From contig CAMYJW010000001.1 of NCBI GenBank assembly GCA_947258815.1, forward strand, positions 1-64,000: a stretch of 64,000 bases of DNA. Reading direction: 5' to 3'. Each line of letters opens with the position of its first letter. Positions within the stretch are counted from its first letter, which is position 1. The notes under the pieces were generated by a model. That model was not told where the DNA came from and made no database searches. It saw nothing but the letters and a program-made list of their open reading frames with translations. Shown one piece after another: positions 8,935 through 18,781 of this stretch. The position numbers and the translations under genes are program-made. This DNA is from an uncultured Sphingomonadaceae bacterium (lineage in GTDB: Bacteria > Pseudomonadota > Alphaproteobacteria > Sphingomonadales > Sphingomonadaceae).

Positions 8935-9404
8935 AGTGCTTTTGCCGCGTCCAGCACGGCAGCGGCATGTTCCTTTACGCGCACTTTGTTCCAGATTTGC
9001 GCAATTTTGCCGTCAGGCCCAACCAAATAGGTTGTTCGCACCATCCCCATGTACGTCCGGCCATAGTTTTTTTTCTCGGTCCAGATGCCAAGCGCATCGG
9101 ATAAGCCGCCTTCCTGCGCATCGCTTGCAAGTGGCGCGGTCAGCGCGTGTTTGGCGATGAAATTCTGGTGCTTTTTCGGCGTGTCCTTGCTGACGCCGAG
9201 CAGGGCGACGCCCGCCTTGTCAAATTCAGGCTTGAGAGCGGAGAAATCGACGTTTTCCGTCGTACACCCTGGCGTGTTGTCCTTCGGGTAGAAGAAAATC
9301 ACCAGCTTGCCGCCCTTGAAATCCGATGGCTTCACGCTGCCGCCATCGGGTGTTTCCATCGCGATATCGGGCATCATATCGCCCACACCGGGTGCATCAC
9401 TCAC
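8931..9404 (-). CDS. bcp: thioredoxin-dependent peroxiredoxin (BCP/PrxQ)
   Basis: A 157-aa atypical 2-Cys or 1-Cys peroxiredoxin reducing H2O2 and organic hydroperoxides. The active-site block YPKDNTPGCTTE is typical of BCP; the peroxidatic Cys is in PGCTTE. The resolving Cys five residues later, present in E. coli BCP, is absent (TTENVD), so reduction probably goes through another thiol. The start is GTG at 9404, sharing one base with the glnE stop (TAGTG). Full length for the family. Confidence 0.93.
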   Translation of the reverse strand: MSDAPGVGDMMPDIAMETPDGGSVKPSDFKGGKLVIFFYPKDNTPGCTTENVDFSALKPEFDKAGVALLGVSKDTPKKHQNFIAKHALTAPLASDAQEGGLSDALGIWTEKKNYGRTYMGMVRTTYLVGPDGKIAQIWNKVRVKEHAAAVLDAAKAL

Positions 9405-12100
9405 TATTCAATCTCCAGAGTTTCTTCGAATGTTTCCTGCCATACCCGCGCGACTTCAAGCCGCGCGGTGCGAAGCTGGTCAAGCAGCGTGTTCCAATCG
9501 CGGCATCGGCACGCGTTGGCAAGTGCCGCGCACGCAGCATCGGACGGCGTTTGCCAGTCTGGCGCCAGCAGGCGCGCGGCAATCAGAAAACGGGTCATCG
9601 TATCGTGCGCTTCGATCAAAGCGGGCGGTAGCAGTCCCTGATCCGAGAAGGCGCGCACCGCTGTGCCTAGATCGGGATGGAAACCCGCCCCCTCGCGCAG
9701 TTGCAGGAAGTGGACGACAAATTCGAGGTCAACCAGCCCGCCACGCGTCAGCTTGATGTCAAGCGGACCGCTGCCCGGCTTGTGCTTTGCCATCGTCACG
9801 CGCATTTCAAGCACGTTGCGGCGCAATTCATCGGGATCGCGGTGCGCGCCAAGCACTTCGCCGACAAGCGCTTCCAGTTTTGCACGGGCCTGTGGCGAGC
9901 CATAAAGCGGCCTTGCGCGGCACAGCGCCATGTGTTCCCACATCCAGGCCTGTTCGTTGTGGTAGCGCACAAAACTGTCAAAACCGGCTGCTGGCGGCCC
10001 CTGTTCGCCCGATGGCCGCAGCCGGGTATCGACTTCGTAAAGCGCCCCTTCCGCTGTCGGCACGCTGAGCGCCGCGATCACCCGCTGGCTCAGCCTGTTA
10101 TAATAGAGCGTTGCGCCAAGCGGGCGTTCGCCGTCCGATTCGCGCTCAAACCCGCCGGTGAACAGAAACACCAGATCGAGATCGGACGCATGGGTGAGGA
10201 TGCCACCTCCCATTCGCCCTAACCCAAGGATCACCAGCTCGCTCTCCTCGATTGCGCCATGCGAACCACTGAATTCCTTCACGGCCGCATCGGCGAGCAC
10301 CTTGATCGCGGCCTCGGCAACACGCGCCAGTGCGGCTCCGATATCAAGCGGGTCGTTTGTGCCCTCGATCAGTTGCACGCCAAGCGCGAAACGCAGTTCG
10401 CCAACCTTGCGGCGCACCGAATCCAGCTTGCGCTCATAGTCCGCGTCCTCAAAGCGACCCAAACGCGCGGACAGGTCCTCAACCGAACCGGGCAACGCAA
10501 ATGCGCTGGCATCGATAAGGGGATCGAGCAGATCGGCCCGGCGCGCCAGTTCGTCGGCCAGCGGAGGCGCAAGCGAGAGGATACGCGCCAGTTGATCGAG
10601 AAGCGCGGGCCGCGCTTCAAGCAAGTGAAACAGATTGATCGCACTGGGCAGATTGCCAAGCAACTGTTCCCACCGGGTGAGCGCCTGTTCCGGCTCTGGC
10701 GCATGGGCGAGTGCGGCGAGCAGTTCTGGCTGCACTTTTTCAAACGCGGTCATCGCAGCATCGCTGCGCAATGTCCGAAACTGGCCGGAGCACCACGTTG
10801 CAATGCGCTGCGCCACTTTCCCGGGGTTGGAGAACCCGAGATCGGCAATCTCGTCGGCAGGCATCGGGCCACTTGCCAACGGCGCTGCGCCACTGTCTGT
10901 GCTCGCGGCGATCAGCGCGTCATAGCGCGCGCCCACAGCCTCTGTGATATCCGTCAGTTCGCGCACCAGCGCGCTGCCATCGGCCATGCCGTCAAGGCGT
11001 GCAACGCCATCGAGAGCCGCTTCATCGGCGGGCAGGCTGTGCGTCTGCTGATCGAGCACCATTTGCAGACGGTGCTCGACCACGCGCAGCCGATCGTAGC
11101 TCTCCCCCAGCAGCGCGGCATCGTCGTGGCTGACCAGTCCGGCATCCGCCAACGCGTCAAGCGTTTCGCGCGTGCCCTTACAGCGCAGCGCCGGATTGCG
11201 CCCGCCGTGAATCAACTGATGGGTCTGCGCATAAAATTCGATCTCGCGAATCCCGCCGCGCCCGCGCTTGAGGTCGAAGCCGGGGCCGACGGTGCCTGTT
11301 CCCTTGTGGCTGGCGCGGATCTGGCTGGTCAGCCGTCCGACTTCCGCAATCGCACCAAAATCAAGGCTTTTTCGCCAGATAAACGGCCGGATGGCATTGA
11401 GAAATTCCTCACCCGCGGCAATATCACCGGCGCAGGCCCTGGCGCGGATAAATGCGGCGCGTTCCCAGGCAAGCGCGGACGATTCGTAATGCGAAAGCGC
11501 CGCGCCAAGCGAGATCGCCAGCGGGCTGACTTCCGAAGCCGGGCGCAACCGCAAATCAATGCGGAAAACATACCCGTCGGCTGTCACATTGCTGAGCGTT
11601 TCAACAATTGTGCGCGCCACGCGCTGAGCGGCCTCACCCGGTTCATCGCGCTCTCTGCGAGGAAGTGTCTCGGGATCATAGAGCAGGATCGGATCGATAT
11701 CCGAACTGTAATTCAGCTCGCCCGCGCCCTGCTTGCCCAGCGCCAGAGCGATAAAGCCCGCAGGTTGCGCATCGCGAACCCGCCGCCGGATCGCATCGCC
11801 GATCGCCACATCGAGCGCCCGATCGGCAAAGGCGGAAAGTTCCCCGGTGACCTGCAACAGGGGAAACGCGCCTGCAAGATCGCCAATCGCCAATGCCAGA
11901 GCCAGCGCCTGCCGTTCGCGGCGCAAGGCAACGCCTGCATCGTCTTCTCCACGACCGGCCGCGCGCGCGGCAGCCAGGGCTGCTTCGCCATCTCCGGCGG
12001 CCAGCAATTCACCAAGTTCGGGCAAGCGATCAAGCGTTTGCGAAAGAAACGGGGAATAGGCCCGCGCCCGATCGATTGCTCCAGTCCAGTCCGCGCTCAT
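9404..12100 (-). CDS. glnE: bifunctional glutamine synthetase adenylyltransferase/deadenylase
   Basis: An 898-aa GlnE that adenylylates glutamine synthetase under nitrogen sufficiency and removes the AMP under limitation, signalled by PII. Both nucleotidyltransferase domains are visible: the N-terminal deadenylase with GELNYSSDIDPILLYD (SDID at 133-136) and the C-terminal adenylyltransferase with THASDLDLVFLF, each followed by helical GlnD-type domains. The ATG at 12100 (MSADWTGAIDRARAYS) fits the family length. Divergent from the M28 peptidase gene with about 100 bp between them; one-base overlap with bcp downstream. Confidence 0.96.
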   Translation of the reverse strand: MSADWTGAIDRARAYSPFLSQTLDRLPELGELLAAGDGEAALAAARAAGRGEDDAGVALRRERQALALALAIGDLAGAFPLLQVTGELSAFADRALDVAIGDAIRRRVRDAQPAGFIALALGKQGAGELNYSSDIDPILLYDPETLPRRERDEPGEAAQRVARTIVETLSNVTADGYVFRIDLRLRPASEVSPLAISLGAALSHYESSALAWERAAFIRARACAGDIAAGEEFLNAIRPFIWRKSLDFGAIAEVGRLTSQIRASHKGTGTVGPGFDLKRGRGGIREIEFYAQTHQLIHGGRNPALRCKGTRETLDALADAGLVSHDDAALLGESYDRLRVVEHRLQMVLDQQTHSLPADEAALDGVARLDGMADGSALVRELTDITEAVGARYDALIAASTDSGAAPLASGPMPADEIADLGFSNPGKVAQRIATWCSGQFRTLRSDAAMTAFEKVQPELLAALAHAPEPEQALTRWEQLLGNLPSAINLFHLLEARPALLDQLARILSLAPPLADELARRADLLDPLIDASAFALPGSVEDLSARLGRFEDADYERKLDSVRRKVGELRFALGVQLIEGTNDPLDIGAALARVAEAAIKVLADAAVKEFSGSHGAIEESELVILGLGRMGGGILTHASDLDLVFLFTGGFERESDGERPLGATLYYNRLSQRVIAALSVPTAEGALYEVDTRLRPSGEQGPPAAGFDSFVRYHNEQAWMWEHMALCRARPLYGSPQARAKLEALVGEVLGAHRDPDELRRNVLEMRVTMAKHKPGSGPLDIKLTRGGLVDLEFVVHFLQLREGAGFHPDLGTAVRAFSDQGLLPPALIEAHDTMTRFLIAARLLAPDWQTPSDAACAALANACRCRDWNTLLDQLRTARLEVARVWQETFEETLEIE

Positions 12101-12206
12101 GCCGCCTGCTTGCCCCGTGCACGATCCAAGAGCAAGCCGCCTTGTCTCGTTACCCGCGCTCTGGCACCAGTGCCGCGGCAAGGCAGGCTCGAAAAGGGAT
12201 ACCGAA

Positions 12207-13865
12207 ATGAAGCATCTGGCACTCGTTTGCGCCGTCATCTGGCTGGGCGCATGCACAGTGGCTGCGCCGCCGCCGCGCGCTGCCGCGCCGGTCCCTGAAA
12301 TATCGGTTGAAACCTTGCGCGAAATCACCCGCGAACTTTCATCCGATGCCTATGAAGGCCGCGCGCCCGGAACGCCCGGCGGCCTCAAAACGCAAGACTT
12401 TCTGGTGCAGAAGTTTGCACAGGCCGGTCTTGTGCCGGGCAACGAGGGTAGCTGGTTTCAGGATGTCCCGCTGGTGGAAATCACCGGCCACGGTCACTCC
12501 GCGCTGACGGTATCCGGCGGCACACACGATATGCAGTTTGCACACGGCGCCGATTATGTGGCGGTAAGCTATCGCGCCGCGCCCGACATCGCTTTGAAAG
12601 ACAGCGAGCTGGTGTTCGTCGGCTATGGCATCAACGCGCCGGAAAAGGGCTGGAACGATTATGCCGGGATAGACATGACCGGCAAAACCGCGGTGATACT
12701 GGTCAACGACCCCGACTATGAAACCGAAGGGCTGGATGGCCCGTTCAATGGCCGGGCGATGACATATTACGGGCGCTGGACATATAAATTCGAAGAAGCC
12801 GCGCGGCAGGGCGCAGCCGCCGCTCTGGTGATCCACGATACATTCCCGGCCGCCTATGGCTGGAACGTGGTCGAATCCTCATGGTCAGGCGCGCAGGCTT
12901 ATGCAAAGCGCGCCGATGACGGGATGAGCGCGACACTGGCAAACGGCTGGGTGCAAAAAAGTGTTGCCCGGCAGATTTTCAAAGCTGCGGGGCTCGATTT
13001 TGATGCGCTTTCAAGCGCGGCGAAAACCAGCGGTTTTCAGCCGGTTGCGCTGGGGCTGAACGCGAATCTGGCCTTCAGCAACACGATCCGCCGGTTCGCC
13101 TCCAGAAATGTTGTCGGCCTGTTGCCGGGGGGCGAGCGGCCCGATGAATACGTGCTCTACACCGCGCACTGGGATCACCTTGGGCGGTGCAAGCCCAACG
13201 ATGCCGGAGACGATATCTGCAACGGCGCGATTGACAATGCGACCGGAACAGCCGCGCTGGTGGCTCTTGCCGATGCGCACCGCAAGGCCGGAGCGCCCGC
13301 GCGCAGCCTGGTGTTTCTGGCCGTAACTGCCGAGGAGTCGGGCCTGCTTGGCTCCGAATATTATGGCGCGAACCCGATTTTCGATCTGGCGCAAACCGTG
13401 GGCGGGGTGAATATGGATGCGCTGGCGCTTGCCGGGCCGGCGCGCGATGTAACGGTGATCGGTGGCGGAAAATCGCAGCTTGATGCCTATCTCGAACGCG
13501 CTCTGGAAGCCGAAGGGCGCGTCGCGACACCCGATCCAACGCCCGAAAAGGGCTATTATTATCGCTCGGACCATTTCAGCTTCGCCAAACGCGGCGTGCC
13601 GATGTTCTATGTCGATAGCGGCGAAGACCTGATCGAAGGCGGGCGCGAGGCTGGAAAGGCATGGGCACGCCACTACACCCGAAATCTCTACCACGGCCCG
13701 GACGATGAATACGATCCCGCGTGGGACTGGTCGGGCGCGCTGTCCGATCTGCGCATTTTTTACCGGCTGGGCCGCGATCTTGCCGAGGGCAACGGCTGGC
13801 CCAACTGGTATCCGGGTGATGAATTTCGCGCGGTCCGCGATGCCAGCCGGCACGAGGCCGAGTGA
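12207..13865 (+). CDS. M28-family metallopeptidase lipoprotein
   Basis: A 552-aa zinc aminopeptidase. It starts with a lipoprotein signal peptide ending in the lipobox LGAC (Cys16), so it is membrane anchored on the periplasmic side. A protease-associated (PA) domain (about 110-260) is inserted before the catalytic domain. M28 zinc ligands can be read as YTAHWDHLG, GAIDNATGTAALV, VTAEESGLLGS, GGVNMDALAL and YRSDHFSF. An ATG at 12207 is chosen because it gives the lipoprotein signal. Its stop overlaps the agmatine deiminase start (GTGA), so the two are probably co-translated. Confidence 0.92.
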   Translation: MKHLALVCAVIWLGACTVAAPPPRAAAPVPEISVETLREITRELSSDAYEGRAPGTPGGLKTQDFLVQKFAQAGLVPGNEGSWFQDVPLVEITGHGHSALTVSGGTHDMQFAHGADYVAVSYRAAPDIALKDSELVFVGYGINAPEKGWNDYAGIDMTGKTAVILVNDPDYETEGLDGPFNGRAMTYYGRWTYKFEEAARQGAAAALVIHDTFPAAYGWNVVESSWSGAQAYAKRADDGMSATLANGWVQKSVARQIFKAAGLDFDALSSAAKTSGFQPVALGLNANLAFSNTIRRFASRNVVGLLPGGERPDEYVLYTAHWDHLGRCKPNDAGDDICNGAIDNATGTAALVALADAHRKAGAPARSLVFLAVTAEESGLLGSEYYGANPIFDLAQTVGGVNMDALALAGPARDVTVIGGGKSQLDAYLERALEAEGRVATPDPTPEKGYYYRSDHFSFAKRGVPMFYVDSGEDLIEGGREAGKAWARHYTRNLYHGPDDEYDPAWDWSGALSDLRIFYRLGRDLAEGNGWPNWYPGDEFRAVRDASRHEAE

Positions 13866-14851
13866 GCTGGCGTCTTCCTCCCGAATGGCATCCGCAGGAT
13901 TGGCTCTGGATCGGGTTTCCGCACGATGCCGGAGAGTGGCCCGGCGTTCTGGAGGCCGCGCAGCGCCAGATTGCCGCGTTTACCAATGCCGTTGCCGATA
14001 GCGGGCAGAGCGTCCGTCTGATCGTGCGCGATGCTGCCAACGAAGCGCACGCACGCGCATTGGTCAGCGCGCAAGTCCTGCTTGAGCGGGCGCGCTATGG
14101 CGATATCTGGCTGCGCGACACCGGGCCGCTGGTGATGACCGATGGCTGCGGCAACAGGGTGGCGCGGCGCTTTGGCTTCAATGGCTGGGGCGGAAAATAC
14201 CTGATGGACGGAGATGCCGAGATCGGCGCCACGCTGGCGCGCAAGAGCGGGCTGGACGTGATCGAAGCGGACTGGTTTCTGGAAGGCGGCGCGCTTGACT
14301 GGGACGGGACGGGGCTGGCTGTGACAACGCAGCAGTGCCTGCTCAACCCAAACCGCAACCCCGATCTTTCGCGCAGCGATATCGAAGCGCGGCTGGCGCG
14401 CGATCTGGGGCTGGACCGGGTTTTGTGGCTGGGGGAAGGGCTGCTTAACGATCACACCGATGGTCATGTCGATAATCTTGCGCGGTTTATTGCGCCCGGA
14501 ATGCTCGCCGTGCCGTGTGCAACCGGGGCGAACGATCCCAACGCCGCCATTTATGCCGATGCCCGCGCGCGCGCGCAAACATTCGGGCTTGAGGTGCGCG
14601 ATGTCCCCTCTCCGGGCCGGATTGCGCGCGATGGCGCGACAGAACCCGCCAGCTACATGAATTTTGCGATCACATCGCATCTCGTGGTGGTGCCGACATT
14701 CGGTTGCGCGCATGATGCAGACGGCGTTGCCGCGATTGCCGCGCTGTTTCCCGATCGCGACACAATCGGCCTGCCCGCCGATGCGGTTCTGGCGGGTGGC
14801 GGCGGATTTCATTGTGCCAGCCAGCAGATGCCCGCAATGATAAGTGCCTGA
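13862..14851 (+). CDS. aguA: agmatine deiminase family protein
   Basis: A 329-aa guanidine-modifying enzyme hydrolysing agmatine to N-carbamoylputrescine, as in polyamine synthesis from arginine. Family marks are the N-terminal WxGFPHD-like block (LWIGFPHDAGEW), RDTGPLVM, NDHTDGHVDN carrying the catalytic His, and the C-terminal catalytic Cys in GGGGFHCASQQMP. GTG start overlapping the M28 stop by four bases. The partner N-carbamoylputrescine amidase is not in the window, and short bacterial homologues can be peptidylarginine deiminases, so substrate is inferred. Confidence 0.9.
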   Translation: MSWRLPPEWHPQDWLWIGFPHDAGEWPGVLEAAQRQIAAFTNAVADSGQSVRLIVRDAANEAHARALVSAQVLLERARYGDIWLRDTGPLVMTDGCGNRVARRFGFNGWGGKYLMDGDAEIGATLARKSGLDVIEADWFLEGGALDWDGTGLAVTTQQCLLNPNRNPDLSRSDIEARLARDLGLDRVLWLGEGLLNDHTDGHVDNLARFIAPGMLAVPCATGANDPNAAIYADARARAQTFGLEVRDVPSPGRIARDGATEPASYMNFAITSHLVVVPTFGCAHDADGVAAIAALFPDRDTIGLPADAVLAGGGGFHCASQQMPAMISA

Positions 14852-14887
14852 CCCGCATTAACCCTTTGGCAAGACCTCGCGCGCATC

Positions 14888-15022
14888 ATGGCCGGCATGG
14901 CACGCGTGATCGCCCTTGCACATGCACCGCTTCGCGGTATTCAGGACGAAATTCTGCGCTCGGCAATCGTTTGCGGTTGCGCTCTCGCGCTCATTCTGGC
15001 GAAGACACCACTGCCGTTCTGA
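14888..15022 (+). CDS. possible 44-aa small hydrophobic protein
   Basis: A short open frame in the 250-bp gap after aguA: MAGMARVIALAHAPL at its start, then a hydrophobic stretch SAIVCGCALALILA near its end. It could be a small membrane peptide, but there is no strong ribosome site and I do not recognise it. It is the only candidate gene in the gap. Confidence 0.25.
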   Translation: MAGMARVIALAHAPLRGIQDEILRSAIVCGCALALILAKTPLPF

Positions 15023-15103
15023 ATTCCGGCAAGCCGAGCATGATCCGCGCGTAACTTTCGGCGCTGGCTCGGCGAAGATCTGTCCGTGGGCTATTGGAGC
15101 GTT

Positions 15104-15853
15104 ATGCCGACACGCAAGACCATACAAACCGGACTTTTCGCTTTTCTTGCAGGATTCGCGCTGTTGCTGATCGAGAGCACGCCGGTAACCGCGCGCGCGG
15201 AACGGCTGGCGAGCCGCAGCGATCCGGTCGTGCTGGAACTGTTTACAAGCCAGGGCTGCTCTTCATGCCCGCCCGCCGATCGACTGATGGCGGAACTCGC
15301 CAAGAATGCGGGTCTTCTGGTGATGACACGGCCGGTGACATACTGGGATCGGCTGGGCTGGAAAGACACACTGGCGCGACCGGAAAACACCTCGCTCCAG
15401 CGCGCCTATGCCGCGGGTAAGCGCAAAGGGGCAGGCGTTTATACGCCGCAAGTCGTCGTCAATGGCGGCGATGCGACGGTTGGGTCGCGCAAGGCCGAAA
15501 TCCTTGCACTGGCGCGCACGGCAAGGTCAGGCGCGCAGCTGGTGGTGAGAAAGTCGGCGCGGGGCGGCCTTGGTGTCGGCGTCTCGGGGCTGACCGAAAA
15601 CCTTGCGGAGCTTGTGGTGGTGGCGCTGGATTCAAGCGAGCGTGTGGCGATCGGGCGCGGCGAGAATTCAGGTCGCACGGTTACTTATACCAACGTTGTG
15701 CGCGATGAGCAGCGGCTTGCCGTATGGCGCGGCGGAACAGAAGCATTTCCGATCCCGGCGTCGCTCCTTGACGTTCCGAAAGCGGATCGCTTTGCGCTGA
15801 TCCTGCGCGAACCGGATGGCGGGCCGATCCTTGCCGCGCGGATGCTGCCCTGA
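15104..15853 (+). CDS. DUF1223 thioredoxin-like secreted protein
   Basis: A 249-aa protein with an N-terminal hydrophobic signal (TGLFAFLAGFALLLIESTPVTARA) followed by a thioredoxin-like DUF1223 domain. The block VVLELFTSQGCSSCPPADRL carries a CxxC pair, and VYTPQVVVNG stands where thioredoxins have the cis-Pro loop. Exported and probably redox active, but no function is established for the family. The ATG at 15104 has GGAG four bases upstream. Convergent with thrS. Confidence 0.9.
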   Translation: MPTRKTIQTGLFAFLAGFALLLIESTPVTARAERLASRSDPVVLELFTSQGCSSCPPADRLMAELAKNAGLLVMTRPVTYWDRLGWKDTLARPENTSLQRAYAAGKRKGAGVYTPQVVVNGGDATVGSRKAEILALARTARSGAQLVVRKSARGGLGVGVSGLTENLAELVVVALDSSERVAIGRGENSGRTVTYTNVVRDEQRLAVWRGGTEAFPIPASLLDVPKADRFALILREPDGGPILAARMLP

Positions 15854-15889
15854 AGCTGATGCTCCCCTGGATCCGACGCTGCTCCGAAT

Positions 15890-17890
15890 CTATCGCAGAT
15901 CGGGCGGTGTTGCCTCGTCCTTCAGCATCGCAATCGCTTCGGCCAGCGGCATCACCCGCTGCTGCTTTTCGCCCAGCGTGCGAATGGCGACAGTGCCTTC
16001 CTCCGCCTCGCGGTTGCCGATGACCAGCAGATGCGGGACTTTCGCCAATGAATGCTCTCGCACCTTGTAGTTGATCTTTTCGTTGCGCAGATCGCTTTCC
16101 GCTCTGATGCCGGCGGCTTTCAGCTCTGCTTCAACGGTGCCGGCATAACCATCCGCATCCTGCGTGATCGTGGCGACAACCGCCTGAACCGGGGCCAGCC
16201 AGACCGGCAATTTGCCTGCATAATGTTCGATCAGAATACCGATGAAGCGTTCGTAAGAGCCAAAGATCGCGCGGTGCAGCATGATCGGGCGGTGCTTGCC
16301 GCCGTCTTCGCCAACATAGCTGGCGTCCAGCCGATCGGGCAGCACCCGGTCCGACTGGATCGTGCCAACTTGCCAGGTGCGCCCGATCGCATCGGTGAGG
16401 TGCCACTCCAGCTTGGGCGCATAGAACGCGCCTTCGCCGGGCAGTTCTTCCCAGCCATATTCCTCTGTCGCCATGCCGGCTTCGATCACCGCATTGCGCA
16501 GCTCGCTTTCGGCCAGATCCCAGTCTGCGTCAGAGCCAAACCGCTGTTCGGGCCGCGTCGCCAGCTTGATCGCATAGCCTTCAAATCCCAGTTCGCGATA
16601 GACACGGTCCGCCAGTGCGCAAAACGCGCGCACTTCATCGACGATCTGCTCTTGCGTGCAGAAAATATGCGCATCATCCTGCGTGAACTGGCGCACCCGC
16701 ATCAGCCCGTGCAACGCGCCGTGCGGCTCGTTGCGGTGGCAACAGCCGTTCTCATAGATGCGCAGCGGCAATTCGCGGTATGACGTGATGCCTTGCTTGA
16801 ACACCAGAACATGCGCCGGGCAGTTCATCGGCTTCAGCGCCATCCAGTCTGCATCGCCGGAAATGACCGGGCCTTCATCATCGATGTTGGGCACTTCATC
16901 GGGCACCACGAACATGTTTTCGCGATATTTGCCCCAGTGGCCGGACTTCTCCCACTGGTTCGCATCGATCACTTGCGGCGTCTTGATTTCGGCATAGCCG
17001 GCGCCATCGATCGCGCGGCGCATATAGGCTTCCAGCTCACGCCAGATCATATAGCCCTTGGGATGCCAGAACACACTGCCGTGCGCTTCTTCCTGCAAGT
17101 GGAACAAGTCCATTTCGCGGCCCAGCTTGCGGTGATCGCGCTTTGCCGCTTCTTCAAGCCGGTGCATGTGCGCATCGAGCTGTTTCTTGTTGAGCCAGCC
17201 GGTGCCGTAAATCCGCGTCAGCTGCGAGTTGTTCTGATCGCCGCGCCAGTATGCCCCGGCAACGCGCATCAGCTTGAACGCCCGGGGATCAAGCTTGCCG
17301 GTGGAAGGCAGATGCGGCCCGCGGCACATATCCATCCAGTCATCGCCGGACCAGTAAACGCTCAGCTCCTCACCTTCGGGCAGTTCCGCCGCCCATTCGG
17401 CCTTGAAGCTTTCGCCTTCATTCTGCCACCGCGCGATCAGATCCGCCCGGCTCCATACTTCGCGGCGCAGCGGTTTATCGGCCTTGATGATCTCACGCAT
17501 TTTTTCTTCGATTGCGGGCAGATCGTCCATCGAGAACGGCTCGCGCGAAGCAGGCGCGAGAACATCATAATAGAAACCATCCGCGGTGGACGGACCGAAC
17601 GTGATCTGCGTTCCCGGCCACAGCGCCTGCACCGCTTCGGCCAGAACATGCGCAAAATCGTGACGCGCCAGATCAAGCGCATCGTCTTCATCGCGCGCGG
17701 TTACCAGCGCCAGCTGTGCATCGCCGGTAAACGGGCGCGTGATATCCACCAGTTCGCCATCGATTCTGGCGGCAAGCGCGGCCTTGGCAAGGCCGGGGCC
17801 AATCGCGGCGGCAACATCGGCCGGGGTTGAGCCGCTCGGCATTTCCCGCACCGATCCGTCGGGCAGGCTGATTGAGATCATATCGGACAT
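15890..17890 (-). CDS. thrS: threonyl-tRNA synthetase
   Basis: A 666-aa class II synthetase charging tRNA-Thr. Domains in order are the N-terminal TGS domain (MSDMISISLPDGSVREMPSG), the editing domain with the HDFAHVLAEAV block, the catalytic core (FWHPKGYMIWRELEAYM as motif 1, MRVRQFTQDDAHIF as motif 2) and the anticodon-binding domain (LPVWLAPVQAVV). The ATG at 17890 is chosen because the TGS domain starts there. No T-box leader is visible, as expected for a proteobacterium. Confidence 0.97.
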   Translation of the reverse strand: MSDMISISLPDGSVREMPSGSTPADVAAAIGPGLAKAALAARIDGELVDITRPFTGDAQLALVTARDEDDALDLARHDFAHVLAEAVQALWPGTQITFGPSTADGFYYDVLAPASREPFSMDDLPAIEEKMREIIKADKPLRREVWSRADLIARWQNEGESFKAEWAAELPEGEELSVYWSGDDWMDMCRGPHLPSTGKLDPRAFKLMRVAGAYWRGDQNNSQLTRIYGTGWLNKKQLDAHMHRLEEAAKRDHRKLGREMDLFHLQEEAHGSVFWHPKGYMIWRELEAYMRRAIDGAGYAEIKTPQVIDANQWEKSGHWGKYRENMFVVPDEVPNIDDEGPVISGDADWMALKPMNCPAHVLVFKQGITSYRELPLRIYENGCCHRNEPHGALHGLMRVRQFTQDDAHIFCTQEQIVDEVRAFCALADRVYRELGFEGYAIKLATRPEQRFGSDADWDLAESELRNAVIEAGMATEEYGWEELPGEGAFYAPKLEWHLTDAIGRTWQVGTIQSDRVLPDRLDASYVGEDGGKHRPIMLHRAIFGSYERFIGILIEHYAGKLPVWLAPVQAVVATITQDADGYAGTVEAELKAAGIRAESDLRNEKINYKVREHSLAKVPHLLVIGNREAEEGTVAIRTLGEKQQRVMPLAEAIAMLKDEATPPDLR

Positions 17891-17963
17891 GCCCAGCGCC
17901 TTAGCGCCGGTGCGCCAATGCCTCAACGCCCTTGTACGCCAATCAATGCCAACACGCCCAAAC

Positions 17964-18629
17964 TCAGCTTCCCCAGTCGCCCGAAGGCGTGGGATCGGTT
18001 CCGGTCGGGTTGGAAACCTCCACGTCCGCATGCCAGTCCCGATCCAGCCGCGCTTGCGATTCGATTGCGCTTCGCAGTGCTTCTCCGCCGCCGCCTTGCT
18101 CGATCTTCTCGACATAGTCGATGTAACCCTTGAGCGCGCCGGGATTTCTGACTGCAAATCCCGCAATCTCTTTTTGCAGCACTGTTGCGTCGAACGGGCG
18201 GTCATCAAGCGTGGAATCGATGTGTTCCAGCATGCCAAGCTGTAATACCGCGCCGATGAAATCCATGCCCTCGCCGACATCGGCGCGGGTTGCATTGCCC
18301 ATGCGGGTTTCGGCCAGTTCGAAATTGACGGCAACGCGCGTGCCGGAGCCATCGGGTTCAAGCCGGGCCGTCAGCAGCGCCAGCGGCTGGCCGATGAACG
18401 ACGCCTGCCAGACGATCTTGTCCTCGCCATGCGCGCGGCGCGAAATCGCAAGACCATTGGCCCCCGCTTGCGCCCCCAGCGACGAAGGCGGGGCGGCTGC
18501 GACCAGACGCCGGGCGACATCGGACCGGCTCATTTCATAGTATTCGCCGCGATCGGGCGTGCCGATCAGGAAGAAGCCGCCGCCCAGTGCGGCGATTGCG
18601 CCGAACGCTGCAAACTTCAGATTGATCAC
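17964..18629 (-). CDS. hypothetical membrane-anchored protein
   Basis: A 221-aa protein I cannot assign. One N-terminal hydrophobic segment (FAAFGAIAALGGGFFLIG) precedes a soluble domain in which a hydrophobic, beta-rich first half (IVWQASFIGQPLALLTARLEPDGSG) gives way to a charged C-terminal tail. The GTG at 18629 is chosen because GAGGAAAC lies directly upstream and it keeps the hydrophobic segment near the N terminus. It precedes thrS by 73 bp on the same strand. It looks like a conserved sphingomonad hypothetical. Confidence 0.75.
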   Translation of the reverse strand: MINLKFAAFGAIAALGGGFFLIGTPDRGEYYEMSRSDVARRLVAAAPPSSLGAQAGANGLAISRRAHGEDKIVWQASFIGQPLALLTARLEPDGSGTRVAVNFELAETRMGNATRADVGEGMDFIGAVLQLGMLEHIDSTLDDRPFDATVLQKEIAGFAVRNPGALKGYIDYVEKIEQGGGGEALRSAIESQARLDRDWHADVEVSNPTGTDPTPSGDWGS

Positions 18630-18781
18630 CGTTTCCTCGCAAAACTGACCTGCTTCATAATACCCGCGGCTCGTGAAAATGTGATTAAAAGCGCGAGATT
18701 CAGTCGTTTTCTCAACGATCCATGCGCCTCCCGGCAAATTTGCTGTTGGCCCTGCACATGGACCTGAGGCATGAGCGCGGG

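Noticed and set aside
10259..12298. Long plus-strand open frame (679 codons) opposite glnE
   Set aside because: It is antisense to a clear GlnE with both catalytic motifs; its product is rich in Arg, Ala, Gln and Gly with no recognisable domain, as expected from the complementary frame of GC-rich coding DNA.
16793..17830. Plus-strand open frame (345 codons) opposite thrS
   Set aside because: Antisense to a full-length synthetase; composition and lack of motifs mark it as a shadow frame.
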